A stretch of DNA of 64,000 bases from Galdieria sulphuraria (GCF_000341285.1 NW_005178435.1:69501-133500); one strand, 5' to 3'. Counted from the stretch's first letter, positions 37,144 through 49,695 are shown. Notes: generated by a model not told the origin, from the sequence alone. A program made the numbers and translations.

Positions 37144-37789
37144 ATGTCAGAGAGTCGTTTACTTGAAGATAACTTGGGGTGCAGTGTTATATTCTTGTGA
37201 AGTGAAATAGGTACTGACTCGTCTTAGTACTCCCGTAGTCCTACATGTTTATGACCTAATCCATCCAGACGAAGTAGAACGACTGCGGAAGGTTAACAAC
37301 TACTTAATACTTTTCGGACTGGGTTTCTTTCATAGTGGTGTTGAAGTGAGTATTTTGAAGCTTTTACTGGAAAAAATATTAACTTGTTGCACTTGCTAGA
37401 TATTTGGTAAAGAGTATAGCTTTGGTGCAAACAATAGTATGGAGACAGGAGTTTTCAGTGTCCCTCCAAAACAAACAGTTGGAGCTATATATCGTCAGAG
37501 CATTCTCATAGGTGAGACTTTGTACTCCGAACACGAAGTGGAGCACCTTATTCGTATTGTTGCAGCAGAATATCCTGGGAGTTCATATTCCTTGTTTTAC
37601 AACAACTGTAATCACTTTAGTAATGACTTGTGTGAAAGGTTATGTGGAAAGTCAATTCCTAAGTGGATAAATAGACTTGCTTTTTTGGCAAGTTATATTC
37701 CCTGTATTAGGACACAAAATGAAGAGTATGATGAAGATATGGATACACCACTGATAACAAGACAAATTATTCCACCGACAGCGGTATAA
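37144..37789 (+). CDS. PPPDE/DeSI-type thiol protease (DUF862)
   Basis: Small papain-like isopeptidase of the DeSI family, members of which remove SUMO or ubiquitin. The catalytic His sits in PVVLHVYDL and the Cys in YNNCNHFSNDLCERLCG. Three exons are inferred. The first starts at ATG 37144 and ends at 37178. The second gives TPVVLHVYDLIHPDEVERLR to FFHSGVE. The third starts IFGKEYSFGAN and ends at 37789. The first exon rests on a GTGCAG donor with frame match and is the least certain part. The short acidic tail ends DTPLITRQIIPPTAV. Confidence 0.82.
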
Positions 37790-38016
37790 ACAAGGCTTAG
37801 GAGCTTAGATTGTGTTAGTTGATGTTGCTTATAAGAACCAGGATTAAGTAGAAACGACTTACAAGATACTATCTCTTAAATATTTAAAGTATTTCTTTTT
37901 CTTCTCTGTTTGTTTTAAAGGTATTACAAGTCGCATTGATTTCTTAATAACATGTTTCGAATGACATGTCTTTTTGTGTGGATATACTCAAACCCGCATT
38001 CCATTATTCTTTCTTT

Positions 38017-38686
38017 ATGGGGCACTCGGACGGAAGTGCTCCACAGGGACTGGTAAGCAATCATTGCTATGACTAAGACTTTACAAATTTTGGTTTCATA
38101 GAGTTTAATCCCATTGCTTGTATATAGACAAAACTGTCTGGTTTCTGGCTTATCAGGCTTTGCGTCTGGAGTGAGTAGTTTGCAATGGCTAGTAGTATTC
38201 CATCAACTTACTGAATACAAGGCGGTGATAGGAGCTGCGCTTGGCGGTCTTTCTGGAGGCTTAGATGCTTATCGAATGGGCTTTCGTGGTCAGCCGCTTT
38301 TGCAAACTATCGTTTCTGTAGCCGGCAATAAGGCCCTCCCGTTTGGAGCTTGGATGGGGGTTTTTTCGGTATGATAGATTATTAATAGCTAATTGACGAA
38401 GTTGACAAGTTTAGTTCTCTCGTTGTGTACTTTATGGTGCTGGAATTAGGAATAATTTGGTGAATGCTGCTTCGGCAGGTTTCCTTGCGGGTTGTGCAGC
38501 AACTGCCACGCAGATACCTCCAAATTTATGGAGAAATAGTTTGTAATATAAGCAAAACAGGCTGATTTCCCGTGTACTTACAATTTGTGTGTATATATTT
38601 TTAGGCATTTGATGGGAAATAACGGTATCATGTCTGGTGCTTTCGCTGCTTTTATTCCTTTAGTGTTTCAGGCAGTTCGGTTTTGA
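38017..38686 (+). CDS. Tim17/Tim22/Tim23-like (PRAT) membrane protein
   Basis: Four exons with frame-consistent short introns give a protein of about 170 residues with four weakly hydrophobic, Gly/Ala-rich segments. GAALGGLSGGLDAYRMG and a PRAT-like RNNLVNAASAGFLAG suggest the Tim17/22/23 superfamily, found in mitochondrial, plastid and peroxisomal membranes. The start is the ATG at 38017 (MGHSDGSAPQGL), followed by a 49-nt intron (38053-38101). The end is PLVFQAVRF. Which member it is cannot be said, and the family call itself is moderate. Confidence 0.62.
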
Positions 38687-38851
38687 TAACATTCGGAAGA
38701 GTTGAAGAGCTGAACAAAGAAAACGTTTAAAGTCTTTCAGTAACTGACATAAAACGCTAGGCTCTTTCTTTTAGTTGGGTTCCCTCGAGAATATTTTTAT
38801 TTTCGAATAGAAAATATCAAAACGCATAACAACCCACACTTCCTGCAACAA

Positions 38852-39547
38852 CTACATATAGCTCTTTATACCATCTTCCAAAGCATCAATTCTTGCCCCA
38901 GCAACTTCATAAATACTCTTCTTCCCTTTTATAAATTTGAAAGTTGGAACAGCTCGAATACCGAAAGATTTCATTATTTTCTAAAAGTCTATTGGTGAAT
39001 AGATAGTCCTTCGTATCTCTGTACTTACGTTGGTTTCCCCGCTCTTATCCCCAACAACCTTCAAAAATAACACTTGTTGATATTTTTCGCTGAGTTCCTC
39101 GAATTTGGGAGCGACCACTTTACAGGGCCCACACCAAGTAGTAGAAAAATCTACGATGGTAAGCTTGGATCCTGCCTTTTCTAGTTCTTGATCTAGTTGA
39201 TCTTGAGAGTCTATCTCCGTCACAGTCGCTTTTACTTTTAGAGGAGAGTTGACTCTATATTGTCTTGACTGTAAATAGATCTTGATATGCCTCGTGGAAA
39301 CTCTACTGCGAAAAAGTTTATGCGATACGTTAGATTGTGACGCCAAGTTCACTCCTGACAAACGTGGTCCTCGTTAGAAGCAAACTTTTGCAGGGTTCAA
39401 CTTACCACGATGTGAACAACGAGAACAAAAAGGAGTGGAGGTTGTACTTGTAAACAATTGAGAAACCACCACACCGTGAACCTTTTGTACTGTATGGCTA
39501 AGCGGTTGAGCTACGAAACACTCGATGACTTTATTTTGGGAGCTCAT
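38852..39547 (-). CDS. Plastid thioredoxin (f-like)
   Basis: Dithiol-disulphide oxidoreductase with active site TTWCGPCKVVAPKFEELS. Three exons (39406-39547, 39029-39354, 38852-38980) give 198 residues. The joins are exact: GTAAG...CAG introns of 51 and 48 nt. The catalytic domain begins near VTEIDSQDQLDQEL and ends SIYEVAGARIDALEDGIKSYM. The ~85-residue basic, Ser/Thr-rich leader looks like a plastid transit peptide. The middle exon alone begins at a TTG, so the upstream exon with ATG 39547 is required. Type f, which activates Calvin-cycle enzymes in light, is the best guess; x, y or m types are not excluded. Confidence 0.88.
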
Positions 39548-40249
39548 ATTAAATCCCACAACAAACAATCAAATCTTTGGGAAAAAGGAATGGAAAGGGA
39601 ACTAAACTACTTGAAAGTTATCTCTCTCTCTCTTTCTTTTTCTTTCCTTATCGAGATAGAGTTCATTTATTACCCCTTTCAATTATGTCAACTATATAAA
39701 AATCTTAAAAGTGAGAATGGTGTCTTCACTCCCTTCTCAGCAGTTCTGATATTGAATCAGCTGTTACATACTACAAACAGTCAAACTACTGCCTCTCTGT
39801 TCTTTCAAGTTCTACAAGTTGCTCTTAAGACTCCCCTCTCCGTTACAGCTTCTTTACTATTAGAATAGAACTAACTTTAAATTTTGTGGATAGCAAGCTT
39901 TGTCTCAACTTGGAAGGTGATTATCATCATGTATTACTTGAGTCGTAAGTGACAAGCTCATTGCTGGCTGTACTTGTGAATATATATATATATATATGCA
40001 ACTCAAAAGAAGAGGAAGTGGGAATAAGTTTTATACCAGAATATCGACAAACCAGTTCACTAACAATCATTTCCATTGTGTTGCTTCAAATTGGGTTATA
40101 AAGCAACGTATATTCTCTTTGAGACCTTCTGTGGAGAGCAATCGAAAATGAGACTTTAGAGTCAAATAGCTAATTCTCCTCGACATATTTATTGTTTATA
40201 ACAAGGAGATGCATTGATATCTCAAAACATACCTTGAAAAGATCCATAT
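39548..40249. other. Intergenic region, 702 bp
   Basis: This separates the thioredoxin start from the SAPS-protein stop. It contains a pyrimidine run (CT repeats) near 39620-39650 and a TA microsatellite near 39980. A 136-codon open frame here is low in complexity and has no motif. Confidence 0.5.
39980..39997. repeat. (TA)n microsatellite
   Basis: A pure TA run of about nine units in the noncoding stretch between thioredoxin and the SAPS gene. Confidence 0.9.
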
Positions 40250-43200
40250 TTAGTTTGTCTTTCTTGAACTGCTGTTTTGATTATGATTTCTATAGAAGGA
40301 ATTCTGCATAAAGTTTCTAACCAATGTAGAAAACACATCATTGTGATCTTTCTGCCACGCTGGTTCTTTGTATTGTGCAGTTTTTACTTCATCTGTTTCC
40401 TTCTTACGCCGATATAGTTTTGAAGCATTAGAAACGATAGAACTTTTTCCTTGAGGAAGCATAGCTTTGGTAGTAAGGTCTTGATTCAGCAATTGAGGAA
40501 TTCGACTTTCTGATGTTCTTATCGGTTGGTTCAGCTTGGCATTGTCCTTTTCGTCAGTTTCGTCGTTATTCTTTTCGTCTTGAGGTTTCTTTTTGTCCTG
40601 AGATGATGTCGTTTCATGAGATGATCCGATTGGAATCGTTGTTTCTTGTTTCTTGTTAGAATGAGCCGAACTATGAATCGTTCCAATCGCATGTCCTTGG
40701 CTGTCCCTTAAAATGACACTCGGTTGTTGCATAGCAGACTGACTACCATTTGATAACTGATGATTGGACAAAAATGTCCTCCTTTTCACAAAGTTTTTCG
40801 AGTTGTCAGCCCGAACTTTGGAAGATGTATTATGTTTTGTTGAGATTAACTTGTTGTCTCTCTCCGCTGTACTTTCCTTGACTTCCTCTTCATCATGAAC
40901 CGCCCAGAGAAAACTATCATCCTCAAAAATATCCTTTTCTGTGTTTTCTTTTGGTTCAGACAGTTTTTCGTAAGATTCTCTGTGAGGTTTGTTGTTCCTC
41001 TCCAACGAAAGTTTTCTGTTGGATACGGGTACGATATCTGAAGCATTCATCGCCAACATTTGTGCAAAACGACTAGATAAAGAACTTTCTGGTGAATGAG
41101 ATGACCCAAGTGACTTGGTTACTATCTTTTTAGATATACTGCCAATATTCAAAGCTTCATCTTCATTGCCATTTTCTACTTGACTCATTTGTATCTTTTC
41201 ATCATCATTATCTTCGTCGTCTTGATTGTCCTCTTCTGTCGGACTCTAAACAAAAACTCAATCATTCCATACCACTATGCTTGGCAACCATCTTACCTCG
41301 TCATCTTCATACAAATATTCCGAAAACATATGAATGGTGGCAACATCAGAGGAAATGATTCCACCCATGATTTGGTCAAAGTCCACTCCAAGCGTATCGA
41401 CTTGAAGCTTGTTGGACTTCCTCTCCTCATTTGAGTAAATGGGATGACTTCCTCCTATTTCCGTGGCTTGGATTTCATTTTCTATTTGCAAATCATGGTC
41501 ACGAATTCTCTCGAAACTAGAAAGAACGTCATCGTCGATAATTTCGAACAATTCATTCTCGTATTCTTCTAACATCGTGGCTAAAGTATTGCCTAGAGGA
41601 ATGAGATGACCCATGTAACTTTTCCTTATATGATGTTGTTGTTCCTAAAGCCAATAGAAGGTGTCATTTGACGCCCATTCAAAACAAGTAGTAGTACTGA
41701 CCGAAATAAAATTCAACTCCCAAGCATCAATAAACCAAGAAAAGAGGCGACATTCTAAAATCCACAATTTCTGACAAATGCTGAGCTCGGCATCCGTCTT
41801 CTGGAGTGTAAAAGACAATAGTGCAGCCACTTGATGTTGCAAAATGTTGCACATATCGCATTCCACAAATAAGGTCAATAGAAGCTGCGGAACTTGAAAA
41901 TTGAAAATTTCTATGATCGTATCCTACATTCAAGACATATATGCCATGGAAAAGAGCGATGGAAAAACGATAAGCTCACCTTACTACAAGTCACTAAACA
42001 AATTAAAAAAAACTCGGCAATTTTCAATCGTAGGCCTCCCAAACGAGGTTTCTGTTTCAATTTGTTCTTCTCTTGGTCATTATTCATCGAAAGAAGACTT
42101 GCAAGTTGACCAAATTTGGGAACAATCTCTGCCTCAATTTCGAAGACAAGTCTCTCGGTGTCTTTGGAACATTCCCATATTCCTTGTTGAACAAACTGAA
42201 GCAAGATTGCGGTAGAATAGCGATCATCAGCATTCCATCTATCATTCTTTGAACCTAGTACTAGACTTCCAAGTATCTCATAAATGATAGTTAAAGCATT
42301 CATCAGTACAGGAGAGTACCAGCTATCATTCAGACACTCTAAGTTGTTATTTGCCTCTGCCAATCCATAGCTTAATAATGATCCTAACAGCGAAATTTCG
42401 CAAAGAATGTCAAGTTCAGGAGGAATTGCGATATATTCACGATAGGGAATGGTTCTTAAAGCTAGACCAAGGAATACAAAAGCAGCATTATGGATAGTTT
42501 CCTGTCTTTGAGTCTCAGTCAAATGGGATAGAGAGTTAGGAAGAAATTTTTCTGCAAGATGATGTAAAAGAAAATAATCATTCACATAGCAACAATGAAT
42601 AGTCATTTCCTGAGCACTTTCTGTGGAAGAATCACATCCTTCTGTAAATGGGAGAGGTGGAAGGTGTAGCTGCAATAAAAAGTTGGCCAGTGGATAGAAA
42701 TGAATTTTCTCTAGCAAAGAGTCTAATATCCAGGAGTTTCTCTGAACGTAGTCTAAAATAGTTTCCTAATGAAAGATAATAGAGGAGAAAATTAAAGGAT
42801 ACATTTGACTATATAAATAATAAATTATATACCTCATAGATTTGACAAAATGTTGACGCAATTTTTGCAAAAATGTTTACTGCAGCAGGTTCAAGATCCT
42901 TGTCAGGTTTTCTCAAAAAGTTGAAAAACAAACTCAGCGTATCGTCATTAAGAGCGCCAGAACTAGCCAGAGAAAGACATTCCATAGATAATATTTCGGA
43001 AATCACAAACGGAAACTATTTCAAGTTGAAACATTATCAAGTATTACAGGGACTTGGAAATCACTTACCTTGTACTTGAACTTGTTTGAATCGACCTCCA
43101 TACCTGCGGGAAACTCAACAGTTTCTATTACCAAACATATTAACACCTATAGAGCAACTTGATCAAAAGCATATAGGACGCTATTGCATACTCAACTTAC

Positions 43201-43524
43201 TTGTACTGTAGAAGGTGTCGAGAGAAAAGTGACGAGAGTCTCATTTTCTGCTTTTATTTCTGAAATTAAGCCGTCATAATCGAGCAAGTCAACTATTTTT
43301 TCAAAGGAACTTTGGAATTCCTTCCTCGACAGAATCTTATTCGTTGTATCAGTATTCAAATGGTTAAAGTCGTTTTTCTTCCTCCATTTGCCTTTTCCTT
43401 TGTTTCTTTTGTTTTTTGATTTCTTTGTTACTCCTTGGTTACTTGTTGTATCCTGACTGTCTAAACTTGATGCACTATCATTAGATACTTCAGAAGTATA
43501 AGAATTAGAGTCCATAGAAGACAT
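40250..43524 (-). CDS. SAPS-family protein phosphatase 6 regulatory subunit
   Basis: Regulatory subunit of a PP6/Sit4-type phosphatase. The N-terminus is charged and low in complexity (KSKNKRNKGKGKWRKK). A SAPS start follows: FEKIVDLLDYDGLISEIKAE and ENETLVTFLSTPSTVQ. Helical-repeat exons carry the family segment PRLGGLRLKIAEFFLICLVT. The last ~330 residues are Ser/Glu/Lys-rich and probably disordered. The frame goes upstream of 43524 only from a TTG. About seven exons are present, with introns near 43150, 43040, 42800, 41980, 41640 and 41240. Several joins were placed only approximately. Confidence 0.82.
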
Positions 43525-44294
43525 GATTCTTGTTCCAATACGATACAAAAAGCATGGACAGCTAAATGACGAGACAGCGAATTTCTTTGGAGGGAAGATG
43601 CTCAACACCAATTGCTGTCTATGAACAATTTCTATGGTTCAGCGAGCTCGTTGGAATGTCCCTGTTTGAGGTGAATAGGTCCCTACTCTATATAGTATGA
43701 ACGGTTAAACCGTTGGTTTGAAGTGACCGTTTCACAAATATCGAGGACAACTCGAATCTTTGAACAACAAAAGAAGATATTTTGGAAATAGACGTTTGCT
43801 TTCCAGAATATTTATTTTTGACTTGGCTCAAAAATTTGAACATTTCCACAAGACAAAGTCTTTCCGCAATGTTAGTCGAGTCCTTATCTTTGAGTAAACT
43901 TCACACGTCACTTGCTTCTTTTCTATATTTGGTTATATGCAAAGGTCCATAGTTGGCTTTATTCCATACTTTGAATGCGATAGGAGCCTTAATGAAGTTT
44001 TCTCAGGTCATATAACTCACAACGAACAAATTTCAACTTCACACAAGTCTCAAGCACCACCCTTGTCTCAACTTTTTACTCAAAAGTGACGCGAGTTTAT
44101 TTGTTTCCACAATCATTTCTGGAGGCTCAAAAACAATTAGTTTTATACACTTTGAAAACTTCTACTTGTTTCTTTGACTTTTTGCTGGTCAATGTATCTT
44201 CGTAACCCTATCGAAGAAAATCCTTCGCAGTCAGTCAACTTGTCCGTCGAAGATTTGTAATTATATTCGATGACGAATTGTGCCATTCAGCAAC
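43525..44294. other. Divergent intergenic region, 770 bp
   Basis: Promoter region between the SAPS gene (-) and LETM1 (+). It is AT-rich, with no gene, RNA or repeat recognised. Confidence 0.5.
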
Positions 44295-47146
44295 ATGCAG
44301 AGTTGTTCCGGGTTGACTAGAAGAATGAATAAACGCGCTCACCAACTGAAACCAGTAGACTTTTTGGTCTTGTTGGGTAGAAAATCCTTACGTGAGAAAA
44401 CAGTTTCTGTCAGCACCGGGGACTCTGTTTCAAAAATATTACGATACAAGAACCCTTTTCCTTCTGAAGGGCGGCTGTTGGATCCACTTGTAAATGGCTC
44501 CCGGCTACAACGCGCGGAATATTCTATAGAACAAAGTCGAAAAGCCTATTATTACGAAACTGTCTTTGGGAACTCTTTAAGGTTTGACAAAGGTCTACTG
44601 GAGATTTTGAAAATCGAAAAACAAGCAAGACTGGATTCTGTCAATTTGAAAAAGCTTTCGCAAAACAGAGTTCTTGTTGGTGTCGTGAATCAGAAAAGAC
44701 TTCTTTCTCGTTATCACATTGGAGAAAAACGAACAGTTTCCTGCTTTACTTCTAACAAAAAGAGAACCTTTGTCTCGTATCCACGAGGCCAGTCTTGGTT
44801 TCAAAAACTTAAAGTTTGTCTAGACTTGCTTCGACTCGATTTTTGTTGAGTTTTTTTCTGTAGGAAAGTCTACAACGATTGGCCACTTCAGTTGTGAACT
44901 ACATTCGAAAGTTACCTAAACTGCTATGGAATGTAACTAAACAAGGTTTGACGTTTTTAGCCAAAAACTTATGGGCAGTAAGTATTTATTGCTTAAGAAG
45001 AGAACTTAAAGTTTGAGCGTAGCTTCTAAGGCTGTCAAGAATCCAAAGCTTGTCGTTGAGTGGTACAAGACGGCACGAGAGTGGACCGTCGATTTTGTTA
45101 AACACTTTTGGACAGGTTGCAAGTTATTGGCGGTTAGTATCTCGCTTTTGATTTTTGTTTCCGATATAATGAAATAAAAATAGGCAGACGTGAGAGTGAG
45201 TTATGGGATTTTGAAGAGAGCAACTCAAGGAAAGCCCTTGAGTCGACGTGAACGGAACTTATTGGTAGGAACAGGAGCGGATCTGGCCAGGTTGATCCCC
45301 TTTTCATTCTTTGTTATCGTTCCTTTTATGGAATTTGCCCTACCTTTTGCTTTAAAAGTATGATGGGTTCCTATTTATTGATATTTTAGTTCGTTCTAAA
45401 GTTGATTTGTTGTAGCTATTTCCCAATATGATTCCTAGCCAATTTCAAGACAGAATGAAAAAGGAAGAAGAACTAAAGAAACAACTCAAGGTAAATATCT
45501 TTGGATAGTGAAAAGATTCAATCATAACTGCTGTGGATAGCTTCGCCTAGAGATGGCAAGATATCTGCAAGATGTTGTGGAAGAGAAAGCAAAAAAGATA
45601 AAGTCTTCTTCAGAGAAGGATTCTGTGAGTATTTTTGTAGTTTGGATATTAGAAACAGAAAGCTGATATATTTTGACAGGAAATAAGAAACGAAGCAGAA
45701 GAATTGACTCGATTTCTTCAACAAATACGTTCCGGAAAGAGTGTGGAAAGACATGCAGTATTACACTTTTCTCGCTTATTTTCAGACGAAATCACTTTAG
45801 AAGGCTTAGTGCGGTAAGTTTTCTTTGAAATGGATAATTGAACATGCTCAACTTCGAGAATAGGCCTCAGCTTGTGGCCATGTGCCGTTATATGGGCATT
45901 AGTCCTCAAGGAAGTGATAATTTTCTTCGTTATCGACTGCGTGCTCGTTTGAATAGTATTAAGAATGATGACATGCAGATCATGTGGGAAGTAAGTGTGT
46001 TATAGAGTGTTTGGAGACTTTTGACTTGTTTTGACAGGGTGGAGTTTCTTCCTTGACTGACGAAGAAGTTGTCAAAGCTTGTCGTGACCGTGGCATTCGT
46101 ACAGCTGGAGTTTCTATGCGGCAGTTAAGACAACAACTTGAGGATTGGCTGGAGCTATCTCAGAATAAGGAAGTACCATCCTCGTTAATGATTCTTTCCC
46201 GTGCATTCTTTTATACAGAAGTTCCAGAAGAAGCATTGAAAGAGACCCTTTCTAGTATGCCTGACAATGTGCTGGATGACATTCGTTATACTGTTTCTAG
46301 TAGTAGTGAGAAGCATGAGATGACTAGTGAAGAACGTTTGGCGGAAGTTCGTCGTCAAGAGAGATTACTACAGATGGAAAGAGAAAGGGAAGCTCGAATG
46401 GATACCGAGAAGAAGAAAAAGGTTACCACCAGTATATCGGAAGCAGCTGCTGCTGTTGCTGCTGCCAAAGAGGAAGCACGAAAGGCTGCAGAGTCTGCCA
46501 AGGCTGTTGCAAATCGCGCTTCTCAAGTATTTCAAGTTGTGGAAGATGTAACAGAGCATGTGGCAAGCACTGAAACATCCAAAGCATCGTCAAGTGCTGC
46601 ATCGTCGAGTCCACAAACTGCCCAAGAACATGAACTTGAACATAAAGAGTCACTTTTAGCATCGTTGGCTAGGTCGTTCGAAGATTTGATTCATGCTTCA
46701 GCTGTGGAAGATGAAAGACTTGAATTGGAGCAAATCAAAGCGGAATTGAGAGAAGCCGAGTCGAAACTAAGCAGTGCTTTGGATGACAAGTCTAAGGAGT
46801 TATCTTCTCCCGAGGTGAAGCGTCTAAAAACATTTATTGCTAAACTGGAGAAGCAGTTGGAAAGTGCAGATGAGAAGCTTGGAATCAAATTGAAACTATT
46901 GGATTTAGACAATGATGGTGTAATGGATATTTCAGAGGTTTGTCAACGATTGTAAAGAGTTACGTTGCTCATTCTGTTTAGGTAAAAGAAGCCTGCAGAC
47001 ATTTGGCCACGAATTTTCCAGAAGATATTGTAGAAGAAGCAATAGCTCGTTTGGATAAAGACGAAGATGGGAAAATCAATAGGGACGATATAAAAAGGTT
47101 GGTTAGAGAAACCACGCATGTCGGTGCCGAGTCTGTCGCCTCATAA
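44295..47146 (+). CDS. LETM1: LETM1 mitochondrial cation/proton exchanger
   Basis: Inner mitochondrial membrane protein for K+/H+ (or Ca2+/H+) exchange and volume control. The first exon encodes a basic leader suited to mitochondrial import. The LETM1 core appears across small exons: VRVSYGILKRATQGKPLSRR, LARLIPFSFFVIVPFMEFAL with the Pro-bearing membrane helix, LFPNMIPSQF, and the ribosome-binding-like fold with MCRYMGISPQGSDNFLRYRL. RDRGIRTAGVSMRQLRQQL and a long coiled coil follow. Two EF-hand loops end the protein: DLDNDGVMDISE and DKDEDGKINRDD, split by an intron near 46935-46981. The first ATG in frame is at 44295. About nine exons are present with introns of typical size. Confidence 0.93.
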
Positions 47147-47815
47147 TACTTGATTTTTTGGATAACAATACCTTTTTTGTTATATTTGACTGTAGAGCTA
47201 TATGTAGTTGATAGTATATCGATATCATATCTTTTGCCTATCCTCAGAAATACGATGGCAATGAAAGTACATATATGCAAATATATATATATATAGATAT
47301 ACAGATATAGATATGAGTAATATTCGTATTTGGCTTTTTTGGAAATGAACGCGCAATTCTTTTCTCCAATTTGAGAAACAGAATGGAGCCAAGTGACGAG
47401 GCATTGTTGTTAGTTTGTTCATGCTATAACTGCTCAGTTCTTTTCAACGTCATAACCCATTCTCACGAGTCTCATTATGAGAATATTTTCTCAAATAGAT
47501 TGGATAGATTATACTGACATGACATTTCTAGTACAATACTTCATGGTTTTCCACATTCTTGTGAAAAGATGCTCATTGACACACAACCAACCAAGCATCA
47601 AGTCGTCGTTTCATACTATTCACGAATAAACTTGTTACACTTTATTTACATATCAATAAGTATACCACAATAAAAATGATAATTTGCTATTGCACGATGC
47701 AAAAGGAACACGTACTATCTAAAAACAGCTAATGACTCCAACAAATAAAAAACTACATCATTATTTGCAAACATAAAAATACGTATCTATCAACAATATC
47801 TATACAAACCATACT
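47147..47815. other. Intergenic region between convergent genes, 669 bp
   Basis: This separates the stops of LETM1 (+) and the CX9C protein (-). It includes a TA/GATA-rich microsatellite near 47280-47315. Nothing coding was recognised. Confidence 0.5.
47282..47297. repeat. (TA)n microsatellite with GATA-like extension
   Basis: About seven TA units followed by imperfect GATATA units to roughly 47315, in noncoding DNA. Confidence 0.85.
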
Positions 47816-48391
47816 TTATCCTTGTCCTTTTCTGCTCTTCCAACTATTCTTCAAAGTTCTCAGTGTCTCCTGTACATATTCCCACTCCTTCTCCATGTGC
47901 CTGTATATCTTTCTTCCAAATCTCTCCGTTTTTTCTACATACCTGCCATCTAGCATAGTCGTCAATATCCTTCTACTATTGTTCCAATAGCTTTTCCAAA
48001 AGTCTATCAAAGGCAAACCATCGTTCATAGGTTCATAACTACCCCAACGTTGCTGATAACTCGAAAGGCTTTTGTGCTCCGTTTCTCTCTGCTTGTTTGG
48101 CTCCTTTTGCCTCTTTTCCTGTTTGCTATTATCTTCTTCTTGTTTTCTAAGTTCAACTGGCTCATTCACAATAGTTCCAAAGTTATCATAATGCTTCAAC
48201 GTGACTCTCCTCTTTTTGTTATTTTGGTCTGCGGGGTGATTCTTTTGCCACCTTAGAAGAAAGCTCTGTTGCTCACACTTAATATAATCTCTCAGCTGTG
48301 AAGAGCATTTGACTTGTTGTTCTACACATTCTGAGAAAGCTTTTAACAGCGTTCCACAGTCCTTGGAGTTGTTAGGTACTGCAGTGGACAT
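47816..48391 (-). CDS. Twin CX9C (CHCH) protein
   Basis: A 191-residue single-exon protein. Residues ~12-43 form a twin CX9C motif: CGTLLKAFSEC then CSSQLRDYIKC. This is typical of small mitochondrial intermembrane-space proteins imported through Mia40. A highly charged linker (KQEEDNSKQEKRQKEPNKQR) and a helical, aromatic C-terminus (FWKSYWNNSRRILTTM) follow. The ATG at 48391 was chosen because the frame upstream starts only from a TTG. I cannot assign it to a named CHCH family; the long C-terminal extension is unusual. Confidence 0.75.
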   Translation of the reverse strand: MSTAVPNNSKDCGTLLKAFSECVEQQVKCSSQLRDYIKCEQQSFLLRWQKNHPADQNNKKRRVTLKHYDNFGTIVNEPVELRKQEEDNSKQEKRQKEPNKQRETEHKSLSSYQQRWGSYEPMNDGLPLIDFWKSYWNNSRRILTTMLDGRYVEKTERFGRKIYRHMEKEWEYVQETLRTLKNSWKSRKGQG

Positions 48392-48556
48392 GAAAGAATC
48401 GCAATCTCCCAAAAGAGAGAAACAAAATGATTTTCAGAATGGTTTTAAATGTTATCGCGTGTTTATAATATACAACTATATTTCTTCAACCTTACTCCAT
48501 AAAGAGCCGTCAGAACAATCAAAAAAAGTAACAGCGGAACGTTCCTAGGAAGCTTT

Positions 48557-49580
48557 CTACAATCTCATACAGAACAAACCATACAAACTATTTACCACTG
48601 TAGCCAGCCGAACACCGATCGGAGATAAACGCCTACAAACCATTTGGACCTGCTCCCATATCAAAGGACGATCCAAAAAGGAACAAACAATACAATAAAA
48701 GTATGGGTTTCTCTATTCTGTTCATCGGTCAACCCATTCAACGCTAAAACAATATCACTCACCACGATCCTTCGTTTCCAAGTACCTGGTTTCCAGACAT
48801 CAAAATTAACAGAATAGGGAAGTTGCAATTCATTTCGATACGATTTTCGAACGATAAACCCTAGTCTCCTAAGATGTGCATACACCAGAAAACTGGGAAA
48901 GTTAGAAGACGCAATTACTCTTCCAAAGCAACACCAACGCATTCCAATCGACTCCGGCTTCTACAGCCAATTGATATGCTAATTGCACAGAAGCTGTTGT
49001 TTCACCGACTTGTAATTGAAGTATTCCTATATCCACCAAGAACAACTGATATACCATAATTGATTTATCAGTGATAGACTGATCATCACTCTCATTCTTG
49101 CTAGAATCATCTTACCACTTCCAAAGGATCCAAATATTGTTTGGAAGACTCAAAATAACCCAACGTCTGAAATATTTTCCCCTAGAGTTCACTCACAAGC
49201 TTAATCATAGTGGACGAATACATAATCTGAATAGGCACCTTGGGAACTTTTACCATCGCCTCAAGTCTCTCTGCATCCCTAAATAATTATAATAGTTGGA
49301 TGCTATACAAGAGGTAGACTATTACGACATACCAAGTGGCCACGGCCAAGTTTCTTCTTTGTACACGTTTTTCTGAAAATAAAGTGGAAAACAGCTTTCG
49401 ACGTCGTCTACATATCCATAGGTAAATACTTACATATATCATTTCAATCTTTTTATCCATAACACATACTTACTTTTCAATCTTTTTCCTTTGCTTGGTA
49501 TCTATATTTCCAGGTTTCAACAGTTGCTCCTTTTTCCCTCTCTTTGGAAGTATTCCTCTATGACCACCCGCTCTCGTCAT
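48557..49580 (-). CDS. TSEN54: tRNA-splicing endonuclease subunit SEN54
   Basis: Structural subunit of the tRNA-splicing endonuclease. Small exons on the minus strand read in order: LPKRGKKEQLLK; TWDAERLEAMVKVPK; GKIFQTLGYFESSKQYLDP LEV; LFLVDIGILQLQ; TTASVQLAYQLAVEAG; and VYAHLRRLGFIVRK. They match the Sen54 N-terminal domain (GKxFxTMG...QWLxPEEALFLxExGxL...YAxLKRLGYIVxR). The next segment, VNFDVWKPGTWKRR, matches the family C-terminal part. Introns of 40-100 nt link them. The last join, to RNPYFYCIVCSFLDRPL, is my best reading, and the exon ends at 48557. The start at 49580 is provisional because the frame is open further upstream. Confidence 0.88.
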
Positions 49581-49656
49581 CAATTCCTTCTGAATAACAA
49601 CATCGTTTCCATTGTTGTCACTCAGACAACTTAATCATTCAACTTGGATATCCATA

Positions 49657-49660
<4 letters not shown>

Positions 49661-49692
<32 letters not shown>
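49661..49692. repeat. (TA)16 microsatellite
   Basis: A perfect alternating TA tract of about 32 bp in the short divergent promoter between SEN54 (-) and the MATE transporter (+). It may act as a melting or nucleosome-poor element (inference). Confidence 0.92.

Positions 49693-49695
<3 letters not shown>

Noticed and set aside
39458-39868. 136-codon open frame on the plus strand
   Set aside because: Low-complexity CT-derived composition, overlaps the first thioredoxin exon on the other strand and shows no motif.
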